Assembly: GCA_003536295.1 (NCBI GenBank)
Contig: DPZQ01000025.1
Coordinates: 1-12,404, forward strand
DNA from: Rhodobacter sp.
GTDB lineage: Bacteria; Pseudomonadota; Alphaproteobacteria; Rhodobacterales; Rhodobacteraceae
Length of the DNA: 12,404 bases
Direction: 5' to 3'
Of this stretch, positions 6,652 through 12,404 are shown piece after piece. Under the pieces are notes generated by a model, which was not told the DNA's origin, ran no database searches, and worked only from the letters and a program-made list of their open reading frames with translations. The position numbers and the translations under genes were made by a program. The first letter of the stretch is position 1. The number at the start of each line of letters is the position of its first letter.

Positions 6652-8304
6652 TTACATCATGCCGCCCATACCGCCCATGCCGCCCATGCCGCCCATGTCG
6701 CCGCCGCCGCCGCCTGATTTTGGCTCTGGCTTGTCAGCGATCATCGCTTCGGTTGTGATCAGTAATGAGGCAACTGATGCCGCATACTCGAGCGCTGTAC
6801 GCACAACTTTAGCAGGATCGATCACGCCGAATTTGAACATGTCGCCATATTCTTCAGTTTGCGCGTTAAAACCAAAGTTTTTGTCTTTGCTCTCACGCAC
6901 TTTGCCAGCGACAACCGAACCGTCAACACCAGCATTTTGTGCAACTTGACGCAAAGGTGCTTCCAAAGCGCGGCGCACGATAGCTATGCCCGCAGTTTGA
7001 TCAGCATTCTCACCAGCAAGACCATCCAAAGTTTTACCCGCTTGAACCAAAGCCACACCACCGCCAACAACAATACCTTCTTGTACAGCAGCGCGAGTTG
7101 CATTCAGCGCGTCGTCGACGCGGTCTTTACGTTCTTTCACTTCAACTTCGGTCATACCGCCGACGCGGATAACAGCAACACCGCCAGCCAGTTTGGCCAC
7201 ACGCTCTTGCAACTTTTCGCGGTCGTAATCTGAGGTTGTGTCTTCAATTTGCGCACGGATTTGCGCAACACGGCCAGCAATTTCAGCCTTGTCGCCAGCA
7301 CCATCAACTATAGTTGTAGTATCTTTGGTGATTGTCACTTTTTTCGCGCGGCCCAACATATCGATGGTCACGTTTTCAAGCTTCATGCCCAAATCGTCAG
7401 AGATCACCTGACCACCGGTCAAGATGGCAATATCTTGCAACATTGCTTTGCGGCGATCGCCAAAACCGGGTGCTTTGACCGCAGCAATTTTCAAGCCACC
7501 GCGCAATTTGTTCACAACCAAAGTTGCCAAAGCTTCGCCTTCAACATCTTCCGAGATGATGATTAAAGGCTTTTGGCTTTGAATAACGGATTCCAACAAA
7601 GGAACCATTGGCTGCAACGATGAGAGTTTTTTCTCATGCAACAAAATGTAGCAATCTTCTAGGTCAGCAACCATTTTGTCAGGATTCGTGACAAAATATG
7701 GCGACAAGAAACCACGGTCGAACTGCATGCCTTCAACAACTTCCGTCGCTGTTTCCAGACCTTTGTTTTCTTCAACAGTGATCACGCCTTCGTTGCCGAC
7801 TTTTTGCATCGCATCAGCGATTTGACGACCAATTTCAGCTTCACCATTAGCAGAGATCGTGCCTACTTGCGCAACTTCAGCCGAGTCAGAAACAGGACGC
7901 GCAGCCGCTTTGATCGCAGCAACGACTTTTGCCGTTGCCAAATCGATACCGCGCTTTAGGTCCATTGGGTTCATACCCGCAGCAACGGCTTTCACGCCTT
8001 CTTTGATGATGGCTTGTGCCAACACAGTTGCGGTCGTGGTGCCGTCGCCTGCTTCGTCATTCGTGCGCGAAGCGACTTCTTTAACCATCTGTGCGCCCAT
8101 GTTTTCAAAGCGATCTGAAAGTTCGATCTCTTTGGCAACGGTAACACCGTCTTTGGTGATACGAGGTGCGCCGAATGATTTTTCAATAACAACATTGCGG
8201 CCTTTTGGACCCAAAGTTACTTTTACAGCATCCGCAAGGATGTTTACGCCGCGCAACATACGGTCACGGGCGTCGGTGTCAAATCTGACTTCCTTAGCAG
8301 CCAT
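6652..8304 (-). CDS. groEL: 60-kDa chaperonin GroEL
   Basis: The ATP-driven double-ring folding chaperone of the cytoplasm; 550 residues, the normal length. The start MAAKEVRFDTDARDRMLRGV, the nucleotide loop LGPKGRNVVIEKSFGAPRIT at 31-50 and GDGTTT at 86-91 are diagnostic. So are AAVQEGIVVGGG (the chaperonin signature, near residue 405) and the Gly-Met-rich tail. The ATG at 8302-8304 has GGAG eight bases upstream. It follows groES by 70 bp and shares its transcript, so heat-inducible control through CIRCE/HrcA is expected. No key residue appears altered. Confidence 0.98.
   Translation of the reverse strand: MAAKEVRFDTDARDRMLRGVNILADAVKVTLGPKGRNVVIEKSFGAPRITKDGVTVAKEIELSDRFENMGAQMVKEVASRTNDEAGDGTTTATVLAQAIIKEGVKAVAAGMNPMDLKRGIDLATAKVVAAIKAAARPVSDSAEVAQVGTISANGEAEIGRQIADAMQKVGNEGVITVEENKGLETATEVVEGMQFDRGFLSPYFVTNPDKMVADLEDCYILLHEKKLSSLQPMVPLLESVIQSQKPLIIISEDVEGEALATLVVNKLRGGLKIAAVKAPGFGDRRKAMLQDIAILTGGQVISDDLGMKLENVTIDMLGRAKKVTITKDTTTIVDGAGDKAEIAGRVAQIRAQIEDTTSDYDREKLQERVAKLAGGVAVIRVGGMTEVEVKERKDRVDDALNATRAAVQEGIVVGGGVALVQAGKTLDGLAGENADQTAGIAIVRRALEAPLRQVAQNAGVDGSVVAGKVRESKDKNFGFNAQTEEYGDMFKFGVIDPAKVVRTALEYAASVASLLITTEAMIADKPEPKSGGGGGDMGGMGGMGGMGGMM
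6661..6696 (-). repeat. Four 9-bp tandem units encoding the GroEL Gly-Gly-Met tail
   Basis: On the plus strand the unit (g/a)CCGCCCAT repeats four times. On the coding strand it specifies consecutive Met-Gly-Gly units near the C-terminus, preceded by a run of six Gly codons. Such tails are normal for GroEL, where they line the folding cavity. The repeat count is prone to change by slippage. Confidence 0.9.
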
Positions 8305-8374
8305 TTGCTTGCTCCAGTTTATTTAAAATTACGGTTAAGAAAGATGCCCCTTCATAAAGAGAGGGCCTGCGCTT

Positions 8375-8662
8375 TTAGGAAATGATTCCCAAAATGTCGC
8401 TTTCTTTCATGATAAGAAGTTCTTTACCTTCAAGTGTGACTTCGGTGCCTGACCATTTGCCAAACAACACGCGATCACCAGCTTTTACGCCCATCGGGAT
8501 TAATTCGCCCGAATCTTTGCGCGCGCCAGCCCCACAGGCGATAACTTCGCCCTCAGCAGGTTTTTCTTTTGCGGTGTCCGGGATGATTAGACCACCTTTG
8601 GTCTTTTCTTCGCCTTCAATGCGGCGGACCAATACGCGGTCTTGCAGCGGTGTAAATGCCAT
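8375..8662 (-). CDS. groES: 10-kDa co-chaperonin GroES
   Basis: The heptameric lid of the GroEL cage; 95 residues from the ATG at 8660-8662 (MAFTPLQDRVLVRRIEGEEK). The frame is open 14 codons further upstream, but this ATG matches the family N-terminus and is preceded by AAGGAGAG seven bases away. TKGGLIIPDTAKEKP at 35-49 of the longer frame (about 21-35 here) is the mobile loop that contacts GroEL. GDRVLFGKWSGTEV and the end LLIMKESDILGI are also canonical. It lies 70 bp before groEL and behind a CIRCE-marked promoter. Confidence 0.98.
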   Translation of the reverse strand: MAFTPLQDRVLVRRIEGEEKTKGGLIIPDTAKEKPAEGEVIACGAGARKDSGELIPMGVKAGDRVLFGKWSGTEVTLEGKELLIMKESDILGIIS

Positions 8663-8697
8663 CTGAAAACTCTCCTTAGGTTTCAGGTTAAATCCTA

Positions 8698-8724
8698 TTA
8701 GCACTCACCTAGCGTCAGTGCTAA
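8698..8724 (-). promoter_or_regulatory. CIRCE operator (HrcA site) of groESL
   Basis: The inverted repeat TTAGCACTC, a 9-bp spacer, then CAGTGCTAA matches the CIRCE consensus TTAGCACTC-N9-GAGTGCTAA except for one base of one arm. It lies just downstream of the groE -10 and 35 bp before the groES start, the usual place for HrcA repression. The hrcA gene is not in this window. Confidence 0.93.
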
Positions 8725-8731
8725 CAATGGG

Positions 8732-8760
8732 TATTTAGTTATGCCCCTTCCCCATGTCAA
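8732..8760 (-). promoter_or_regulatory. Sigma70-type promoter of groESL
   Basis: On the minus strand a perfect -35 TTGACA (8755-8760) is followed after 17 bp by a -10-like TAAATA (8732-8737). CIRCE begins 7 bp downstream of the -10, so transcription should start at or next to the operator. Confidence 0.75.
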
Positions 8761-8828
8761 CAACCCCAAGTATAAAAATTTTTAACCGGAACGGGGCGCA
8801 GCATACAGCATTTTATAGTCGCTCAGGC

Positions 8829-8857
8829 GTGACAATGACAGTGTCATGACCTATAAG
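8829..8857 (+). promoter_or_regulatory. Probable promoter of the pyrophosphatase gene
   Basis: GTGACA (8829-8834) and TATAAG (8852-8857) are spaced by 17 bp, and the predicted start would be about 22 bp before the ppaC ATG. The spacer contains a dyad, ATGACA-g-TGTCAT (8835-8847). This promoter is divergent from that of groESL. Confidence 0.5.
8835..8852 (-). promoter_or_regulatory. Pho-box-like element overlapping the ppaC promoter
   Basis: Read on the minus strand the sequence is AGGTCAT, a 4-bp spacer GACA, then CTGTCAT. The second 7-mer is the exact PhoB half-site consensus and GTCAT recurs with an 11-bp period. It lies between the -35 and -10 of the candidate ppaC promoter, so a bound regulator would more likely repress than activate. 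The same bases also read as a 6-1-6 palindrome, so another regulator, or chance, is possible. Confidence 0.35.
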
Positions 8858-8885
8858 GCGGCCAGCAGTAATCCACGGATAGACC

Positions 8886-9803
8886 ATGATTAAGATTTTC
8901 GGACATAAGGCCCCAGACACAGACAGCACAGGCTCTCCAATAATTTGGGCTTGGTATTTAAACGAGATCAAAAAAACACCAGCGCAGGCTATTTTGTTGG
9001 GCAGCCCAAACATGGAAGCTGACTTCGTATTGCGACATTGGGGTCTGGAGAAACCTGCCATCATTCAAGAGATTTCGCCTAATGAACCTATAATCATTGT
9101 CGACACGAACAATCCTGCTGAATTGCCTACCTCGGTGAATGATGCGACGATTTTGGCCATCATTGACCACCATCTGTTGGTTGGGGGCCTTAAATCCAAA
9201 AACCCGATCGAAGTGACGATGCGCCCCTTGGCGTGCACAGCCACGATAATGCATGATCTGATAGGTGTAGATCTTGCGCTTGCCCCACCCGCAATTAAAG
9301 GCATGATGTTGTCTTGCATTTTGTCGGACACGCTGCTGTTTCGTTCGCCGACCACAACCAACCATGATCGCGCAGTGGCCGAAGCTTTGGCAGCAGAGCT
9401 TGGAGTGAACATGACGGATCTGGCCGATAAAATGTTTGCGGCCAAATCCGACATTTCGGCCTTTAGCGATGCCGCCCTTTTGCGGATGGATTCCAAAGAA
9501 TATCAAGTTGCTGACAAAAAACTACGCATTTCGGTGTTAGAGACTACCTCTCCCAATATTGTACTTGAGCGTAAACTCTCACTGATGCAGGCCATGCCTT
9601 TGGTTGCAGCCGAAGATGGCGCAGATCAGGTCTTGCTGTTCGTAGTCGATATTTTGCGCGAAGAAGCAACTCTATTGGTGCCAAATGCTCTGGTGGCTGA
9701 AATGGCGCGGGCCTCATTTGGGGCGTTGGTAACGGGTGACACCGTCACGCTGCCAGGCATCATGTCACGCAAAAAGCAGATCATCCCTGCGCTTAAATTA
9801 TAA
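8886..9803 (+). CDS. ppaC: Manganese-dependent inorganic pyrophosphatase, family II (DHH)
   Basis: Hydrolyses pyrophosphate to two phosphates in the cytoplasm, pulling biosynthetic reactions forward. The 305 residues match family II length. Motifs in order: GHKAPDTDS at 6-14 (metal ligands His7, Asp11, Asp13), VDTNN at 72-76 (Asp73), IIDHH at 92-96, SDTLLFRSPT at 147-156 (Asp148), a likely substrate Lys204 and the C-terminal SRKKQIIP at 294-301. The N-terminal DHH domain and the C-terminal DHHA2 domain are both complete. Two motifs differ from the Bacillus form: HKAPDTDS for HxNPDTDS and VDTNN for VDHNE. The start is the first ATG after the candidate promoter, with a weak GGA ahead. The HAD gene begins 7 bp after its stop. 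Confidence 0.93.
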   Translation: MIKIFGHKAPDTDSTGSPIIWAWYLNEIKKTPAQAILLGSPNMEADFVLRHWGLEKPAIIQEISPNEPIIIVDTNNPAELPTSVNDATILAIIDHHLLVGGLKSKNPIEVTMRPLACTATIMHDLIGVDLALAPPAIKGMMLSCILSDTLLFRSPTTTNHDRAVAEALAAELGVNMTDLADKMFAAKSDISAFSDAALLRMDSKEYQVADKKLRISVLETTSPNIVLERKLSLMQAMPLVAAEDGADQVLLFVVDILREEATLLVPNALVAEMARASFGALVTGDTVTLPGIMSRKKQIIPALKL

Positions 9804-9810
9804 CCCCGAA

Positions 9811-10704
9811 ATGTCCCAAATAATTCAATATTTGTCTAATATCTCAGCGCAATATGACGCGGTTTTTTGCGACCTTTGGGGATGCTTACACAATGGACAT
9901 ACCCCCTTTCCAGCTGCAGTTAGCGCGCTGCAAACCTATCGACGGGCGGGCGGCACCGTGATTTTGGTGACAAATTCACCCCGCCCCAGTGCCAGCGTCA
10001 AGGCACAGCTTGATGGAATGCACGTTCCCCAAGATTGCTATGATGCAATTGCAAGCTCGGGTGATGCCGCGCAATTTGGATTTTATGGGGGAGCTGCGGG
10101 TCAAAAAGTCTATCACATAGGACCACCCCACGATGTGGGGTTTTTTACCAGCGTCAGCGCTGAGTTAAATGTTTTTATGGCACAAAACCCAACCATTGAG
10201 CGCGTAGATTTTGACGCCGCCCAAGGCATCGTTTGCACTGGGCCATTCAATGATGCCGTCGACACGCCTGAAGATTACCGCGACCAATTCGCAAAAGCGA
10301 TTTCCCGCAATATGCCGATGCTATGCGCCAATCCTGATATTATCGTTGATCGAGGAGATCAGCGTATATATTGCGCAGGGGCCTTGGCCGCGCTTTATTC
10401 CCAGATGGGTGGGCTATCCCTTTATTATGGCAAACCCCATGCACCAATTTACGATCTGGCACGACGCCGACTATCCCAACTTCAGCCCGACCTAAAGTCG
10501 CCGCGCGCGCTCGCCATCGGCGACGGGATCGACACCGATATTTTAGGGGCAATGTATCAGGGTATTGATAGCCTTTTCATCACCTCTGGGATAGCAGCAG
10601 GAAATTTTGGCGCCAATACTCAAAATCCTGAGGCCGCACTTCTTACCCCGTGGCTTGCCGCCCAAGATCGCACAACAACTTTTTCGATTGGCTTTTTGCG
10701 TTAG
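9811..10704 (+). CDS. HAD-superfamily class IIA protein, TIGR01459-like
   Basis: A 297-residue member of the HAD phosphatase superfamily; its substrate is not known to me. The HAD motifs are in order: DLWGCLHNG at 21-29 (nucleophile Asp21), LVTNSPRPS at 52-60, YGKPH at 206-210 (Lys208) and GDGIDTD at 237-243. The inserted cap between motifs II and III places it in class IIA with NagD-like proteins. The residue two after the nucleophile, normally the Asp acid/base, is Trp23, as I recall for this subfamily; phosphatase activity may be weak or altered. I start at the ATG at 9811, 7 bp after ppaC; the frame is open upstream into ppaC but those residues look like out-of-frame ppaC. No strong ribosome site is present, so coupling to ppaC is likely. 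Confidence 0.82.
   Translation: MSQIIQYLSNISAQYDAVFCDLWGCLHNGHTPFPAAVSALQTYRRAGGTVILVTNSPRPSASVKAQLDGMHVPQDCYDAIASSGDAAQFGFYGGAAGQKVYHIGPPHDVGFFTSVSAELNVFMAQNPTIERVDFDAAQGIVCTGPFNDAVDTPEDYRDQFAKAISRNMPMLCANPDIIVDRGDQRIYCAGALAALYSQMGGLSLYYGKPHAPIYDLARRRLSQLQPDLKSPRALAIGDGIDTDILGAMYQGIDSLFITSGIAAGNFGANTQNPEAALLTPWLAAQDRTTTFSIGFLR
10125..10146 (+). terminator. Terminator-like hairpin inside the HAD gene
   Basis: ACCCCAC, the loop GAT, and GTGGGGT form a 7-bp stem with a 3-nt loop, followed by a run of six T (10141-10146). The elements are those of a short intrinsic terminator, but they sit in frame within the coding sequence (encoding PPHDVGFF, residues 105-112). The stem is short and it may not work as a terminator. 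Confidence 0.35.
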
Positions 10705-10726
10705 ACTGGCCCAAGGGGGACGGCAC

Positions 10727-10755
10727 TTGAAATATAGACGGCGCTAGGCGATACC
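10727..10755 (+). promoter_or_regulatory. Weak candidate promoter in the HAD-ribF gap
   Basis: TTGAAA at 10727-10732 and GATACC at 10750-10755 are 17 bp apart. The -35 is good and the -10 poor. The 104-bp gap also holds a 5-bp stem (GCCCG and CGGGC near 10776-10792). No FMN riboswitch-like sequence is visible, so ribF control here is not riboflavin-sensing in that way. Confidence 0.3.
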
Positions 10756-10808
10756 AAACACCAAGATATATATTGCCCGCGTTACTCGGGCCAAAGGCCA
10801 ATTGGAAT

Positions 10809-11735
10809 ATGCAGATTTACCGCCAATTATTAGGCCTTGCGGCCAAGGACAAAGGGGCGTCTTGCGCCTTAGGTAATTTTGACGGTGTGCATTTAGGCCA
10901 TCAATCGGTACTGGATGTCGCACGCGTACATGGGCCCTTAGGCATCATCACATTTGAACCTCACCCAAGAGCCTTCTTCAACCCCACTAATACGGCTCCA
11001 TTTCGCTTGATGAACGCCAAAGCTCGGACGCATGAAATGGCGCGGCTGGGTGTTAAAAATCTTTATGAGCTGCCCTTCAACACAGAAATGGCGGCCCTGT
11101 CACCGCGCGACTTTGCCAAACTGATTTTGCAAGAGGGCCTGGGCGTGTCACATGTGGTTGTGGGGGCGGACTTTTGTTTTGGTGCCGGGCGCTCTGGGCG
11201 GGCCAAAGATTTGGTTTCGCTGGGTAAAGAATTTGGTTTTGGCGTCACGGTTTCTCAGCTTTTGCACACCTCTGGGGCCGAAATTTCCTCGACCGCTATT
11301 CGCCAAGCGTTAAAAGAGGGCGATCCCCAACTCGCACAACAAATGCTGGGTCACCCTCACCGAATTGAAGGGCCTGTCATTCATGGCGAAAAACGGGGTC
11401 GCGACTTGGGTTATCCCACAGCCAATATGGCAGTAAACGACCTTCACCTGCCAAAGTTCGGCGTTTATGCGGTGTTGGTTGACGTGTTGACTGGTCCGTT
11501 TGAGGGCAGCTACAAAGCTGCCTCCAGCCTTGGCGTGCGGCCGATGTTTGGCAAAAACCAACCTAATTTGGAAAGTTTCCTTTTCGATTTTTCGGGCGAT
11601 CTTTACGGCGCAGAGCTATCGGTGGCATTTGTCGCCTATTTGCGCCCCGAACTAAAGTTTGACGGGCTGCAAGAATTGCGTGATCAAATGGCCAAAGACT
11701 GCGCACAAGCGCGCACAATATTGGAGCCCCTATGA
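10809..11735 (+). CDS. ribF: Bifunctional riboflavin kinase / FAD synthetase RibF
   Basis: Converts riboflavin to FMN and FMN to FAD. The 308 residues hold both domains. The N-terminal nucleotidyltransferase has LGNFDGVHLGHQ at 21-32 with the HxGH motif (His28, His31), VVVGADFCFGAGRSG at 117-131 and ISSTAIR at 159-165. The C-terminal kinase has GRDLGYPTANM at 197-207 and LESFLFDFSGDLYG at 254-267, with Glu255 the likely catalytic base. The ATG at 10809 gives the family N-terminus; the frame extends 12 codons to a TTG that has nothing to recommend it. The ribosome site is weak (TTGGA three bases away). Its stop overlaps the next start by 4 bp. Confidence 0.95.
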   Translation: MQIYRQLLGLAAKDKGASCALGNFDGVHLGHQSVLDVARVHGPLGIITFEPHPRAFFNPTNTAPFRLMNAKARTHEMARLGVKNLYELPFNTEMAALSPRDFAKLILQEGLGVSHVVVGADFCFGAGRSGRAKDLVSLGKEFGFGVTVSQLLHTSGAEISSTAIRQALKEGDPQLAQQMLGHPHRIEGPVIHGEKRGRDLGYPTANMAVNDLHLPKFGVYAVLVDVLTGPFEGSYKAASSLGVRPMFGKNQPNLESFLFDFSGDLYGAELSVAFVAYLRPELKFDGLQELRDQMAKDCAQARTILEPL

Positions 11736-12187
11736 CCGAAACCATGCGCCCGAAATTTTGGGAAACCCTTCCTCTTGAAGCATTGACCCATAACGAATGG
11801 GAGGCACTTTGCGATGGCTGCGGCAAATGCTGCCTGAATAAACTTGAGTTTGAAGATACTGGCGAAGTGGCCTTTACACGTTTGGCGTGCCAGCTTTTAG
11901 ATGGAGAAACCTGCCGTTGCAAAAACTATGAAAATCGACGTGATTTTGTTCCAGACTGTGTGCAAGTTACGCCAGAGCGGTTGCCTAACATTGTCTACTG
12001 GCTGCCACGCACATGTGCTTATCGGCGCCTCCACGAGGGCAAACCACTTTTAGACTGGCATCCGCTTATTTCAGGCACAACACAATCAGTACATGATGCA
12101 CGCATTTCGGTGCAGGGCTGGACGCTGCCTGAAACATCGGTCCCGACTGAGAATTGGGAAGATTACCTAATAGAGGAGACGCCCTAA
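11732..12187 (+). CDS. YcgN-type cysteine-cluster protein (UPF0260)
   Basis: A 151-residue cytoplasmic protein of a widespread family of unknown function, thought to bind zinc or an iron-sulfur centre. The defining CxxCxxCC cluster is at residues 27-34 (CDGCGKCC); further cysteines at 53, 61, 63, 76 and 95 could complete the site. The YcgN-like features WLPRTCAYRRL at 90-100 and WHPLISG at 109-115 are clear, and the length is normal. The ATG overlaps the ribF stop (ATGA) and its own stop overlaps the next start (TAATG). All three are therefore probably translated together. Confidence 0.9.
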   Translation: MTETMRPKFWETLPLEALTHNEWEALCDGCGKCCLNKLEFEDTGEVAFTRLACQLLDGETCRCKNYENRRDFVPDCVQVTPERLPNIVYWLPRTCAYRRLHEGKPLLDWHPLISGTTQSVHDARISVQGWTLPETSVPTENWEDYLIEETP

Positions 12188-12404
12188 TGTTTTTCGCGTC
12201 AGACAATACCGCACCAGTCGCACCCGAAGTTTGGGCCGCGATGGCAGCAGTGAATGAGGTGCAAACCAAATCTTACGGAGCCGATCCGATGATGGGGGCG
12301 CTTACACTCCAGATGCGCCACTTGTTCGAAGCACCCACAGCTACCACATATTTGGTCCCTACAGGCACTGCAGCAAATGCACTGAGTTTGGCCTTGCAAA
12401 CTCC
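12187..12404 (+). CDS. Low-specificity threonine aldolase, 5' part only
   Basis: The first 72 codons of a PLP-dependent enzyme of the threonine aldolase/beta-eliminating lyase family, which cleaves threonine or allo-threonine to glycine and acetaldehyde. Visible features are the opening FASDNTAPVAPEVWAAM, SYGADPMM at 29-36 and VPTGTAANALSLAL at 57-70; the last is the PLP-phosphate-binding Thr-Gly-Thr-Ala segment. The PLP lysine lies beyond the right edge. The start has GAGGAG eight bases upstream and overlaps the preceding stop by 1 bp. It is called from family resemblance, so a related PLP lyase is possible. Confidence 0.85.
   Translation, partial: MFFASDNTAPVAPEVWAAMAAVNEVQTKSYGADPMMGALTLQMRHLFEAPTATTYLVPTGTAANALSLALQT

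Noticed and set aside
6859..7566. Plus-strand ORFs of 105-124 codons across groEL
   Set aside because: They are antisense shadows of a strongly conserved gene and resemble no known protein.
8958..9506. 182-codon minus-strand ORF across ppaC
   Set aside because: The plus-strand frame has all the family II pyrophosphatase motifs; the antisense frame shows none.
9736..9810. Upstream extension of the HAD gene into ppaC
   Set aside because: The extra residues are an out-of-frame reading of the ppaC end; the ATG at 9811 gives the family N-terminus.

Overview
The window looks like a chromosomal segment of a marine alphaproteobacterium, most likely in the Rhodobacterales/roseobacter group. This is inferred from four things: the DUF3333-type PstA and long PstC, a PhoR-like kinase with no membrane anchor, a CIRCE-controlled groESL pair, and a family II pyrophosphatase whose next gene is a TIGR01459-type HAD protein followed by ribF. 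No database search was possible. There is no evidence of an integrated mobile element, CRISPR array, rRNA or tRNA.

Left region (1-5574): a phosphate-acquisition locus. On the minus strand pstS, pstC, pstA and the 5' part of pstB encode the high-affinity phosphate ABC transporter; pstB runs off the left edge. Divergently on the plus strand lies a phoR-like sensor kinase gene. The 328-bp AT-rich gap between pstS and phoR carries two Pho-box-like sites sharing an identical 12-mer in opposite orientation, which suggests that PhoB drives both directions. A strong hairpin lies between pstS and pstC and probably sets a higher level of the binding protein than of the membrane components.

Middle region (5629-8760): a small Nudix hydrolase gene, then 576 bp without a confident gene, holding a possible gene remnant, a perfect 20-bp palindrome and the groE terminator. 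The groES-groEL chaperonin operon follows on the minus strand, with a sigma70-type promoter and a CIRCE operator.

Right region (8829-12404), all on the plus strand: a manganese-dependent inorganic pyrophosphatase gene (ppaC), closely followed by a HAD-superfamily gene. Next come ribF (FAD synthesis), a YcgN-type cysteine-cluster protein overlapping it by 4 bp, and the start of a threonine aldolase gene overlapping that by 1 bp. The last three are translationally coupled and look like one operon.

Most of the window is ordinary core metabolism and stress biology. I do not see a clear undescribed system. The points most worth checking are regulatory: the paired Pho boxes, a Pho-like dyad in the ppaC promoter, the pstS/pstC hairpin, the 20-bp palindrome, and a terminator-like hairpin inside the HAD gene.
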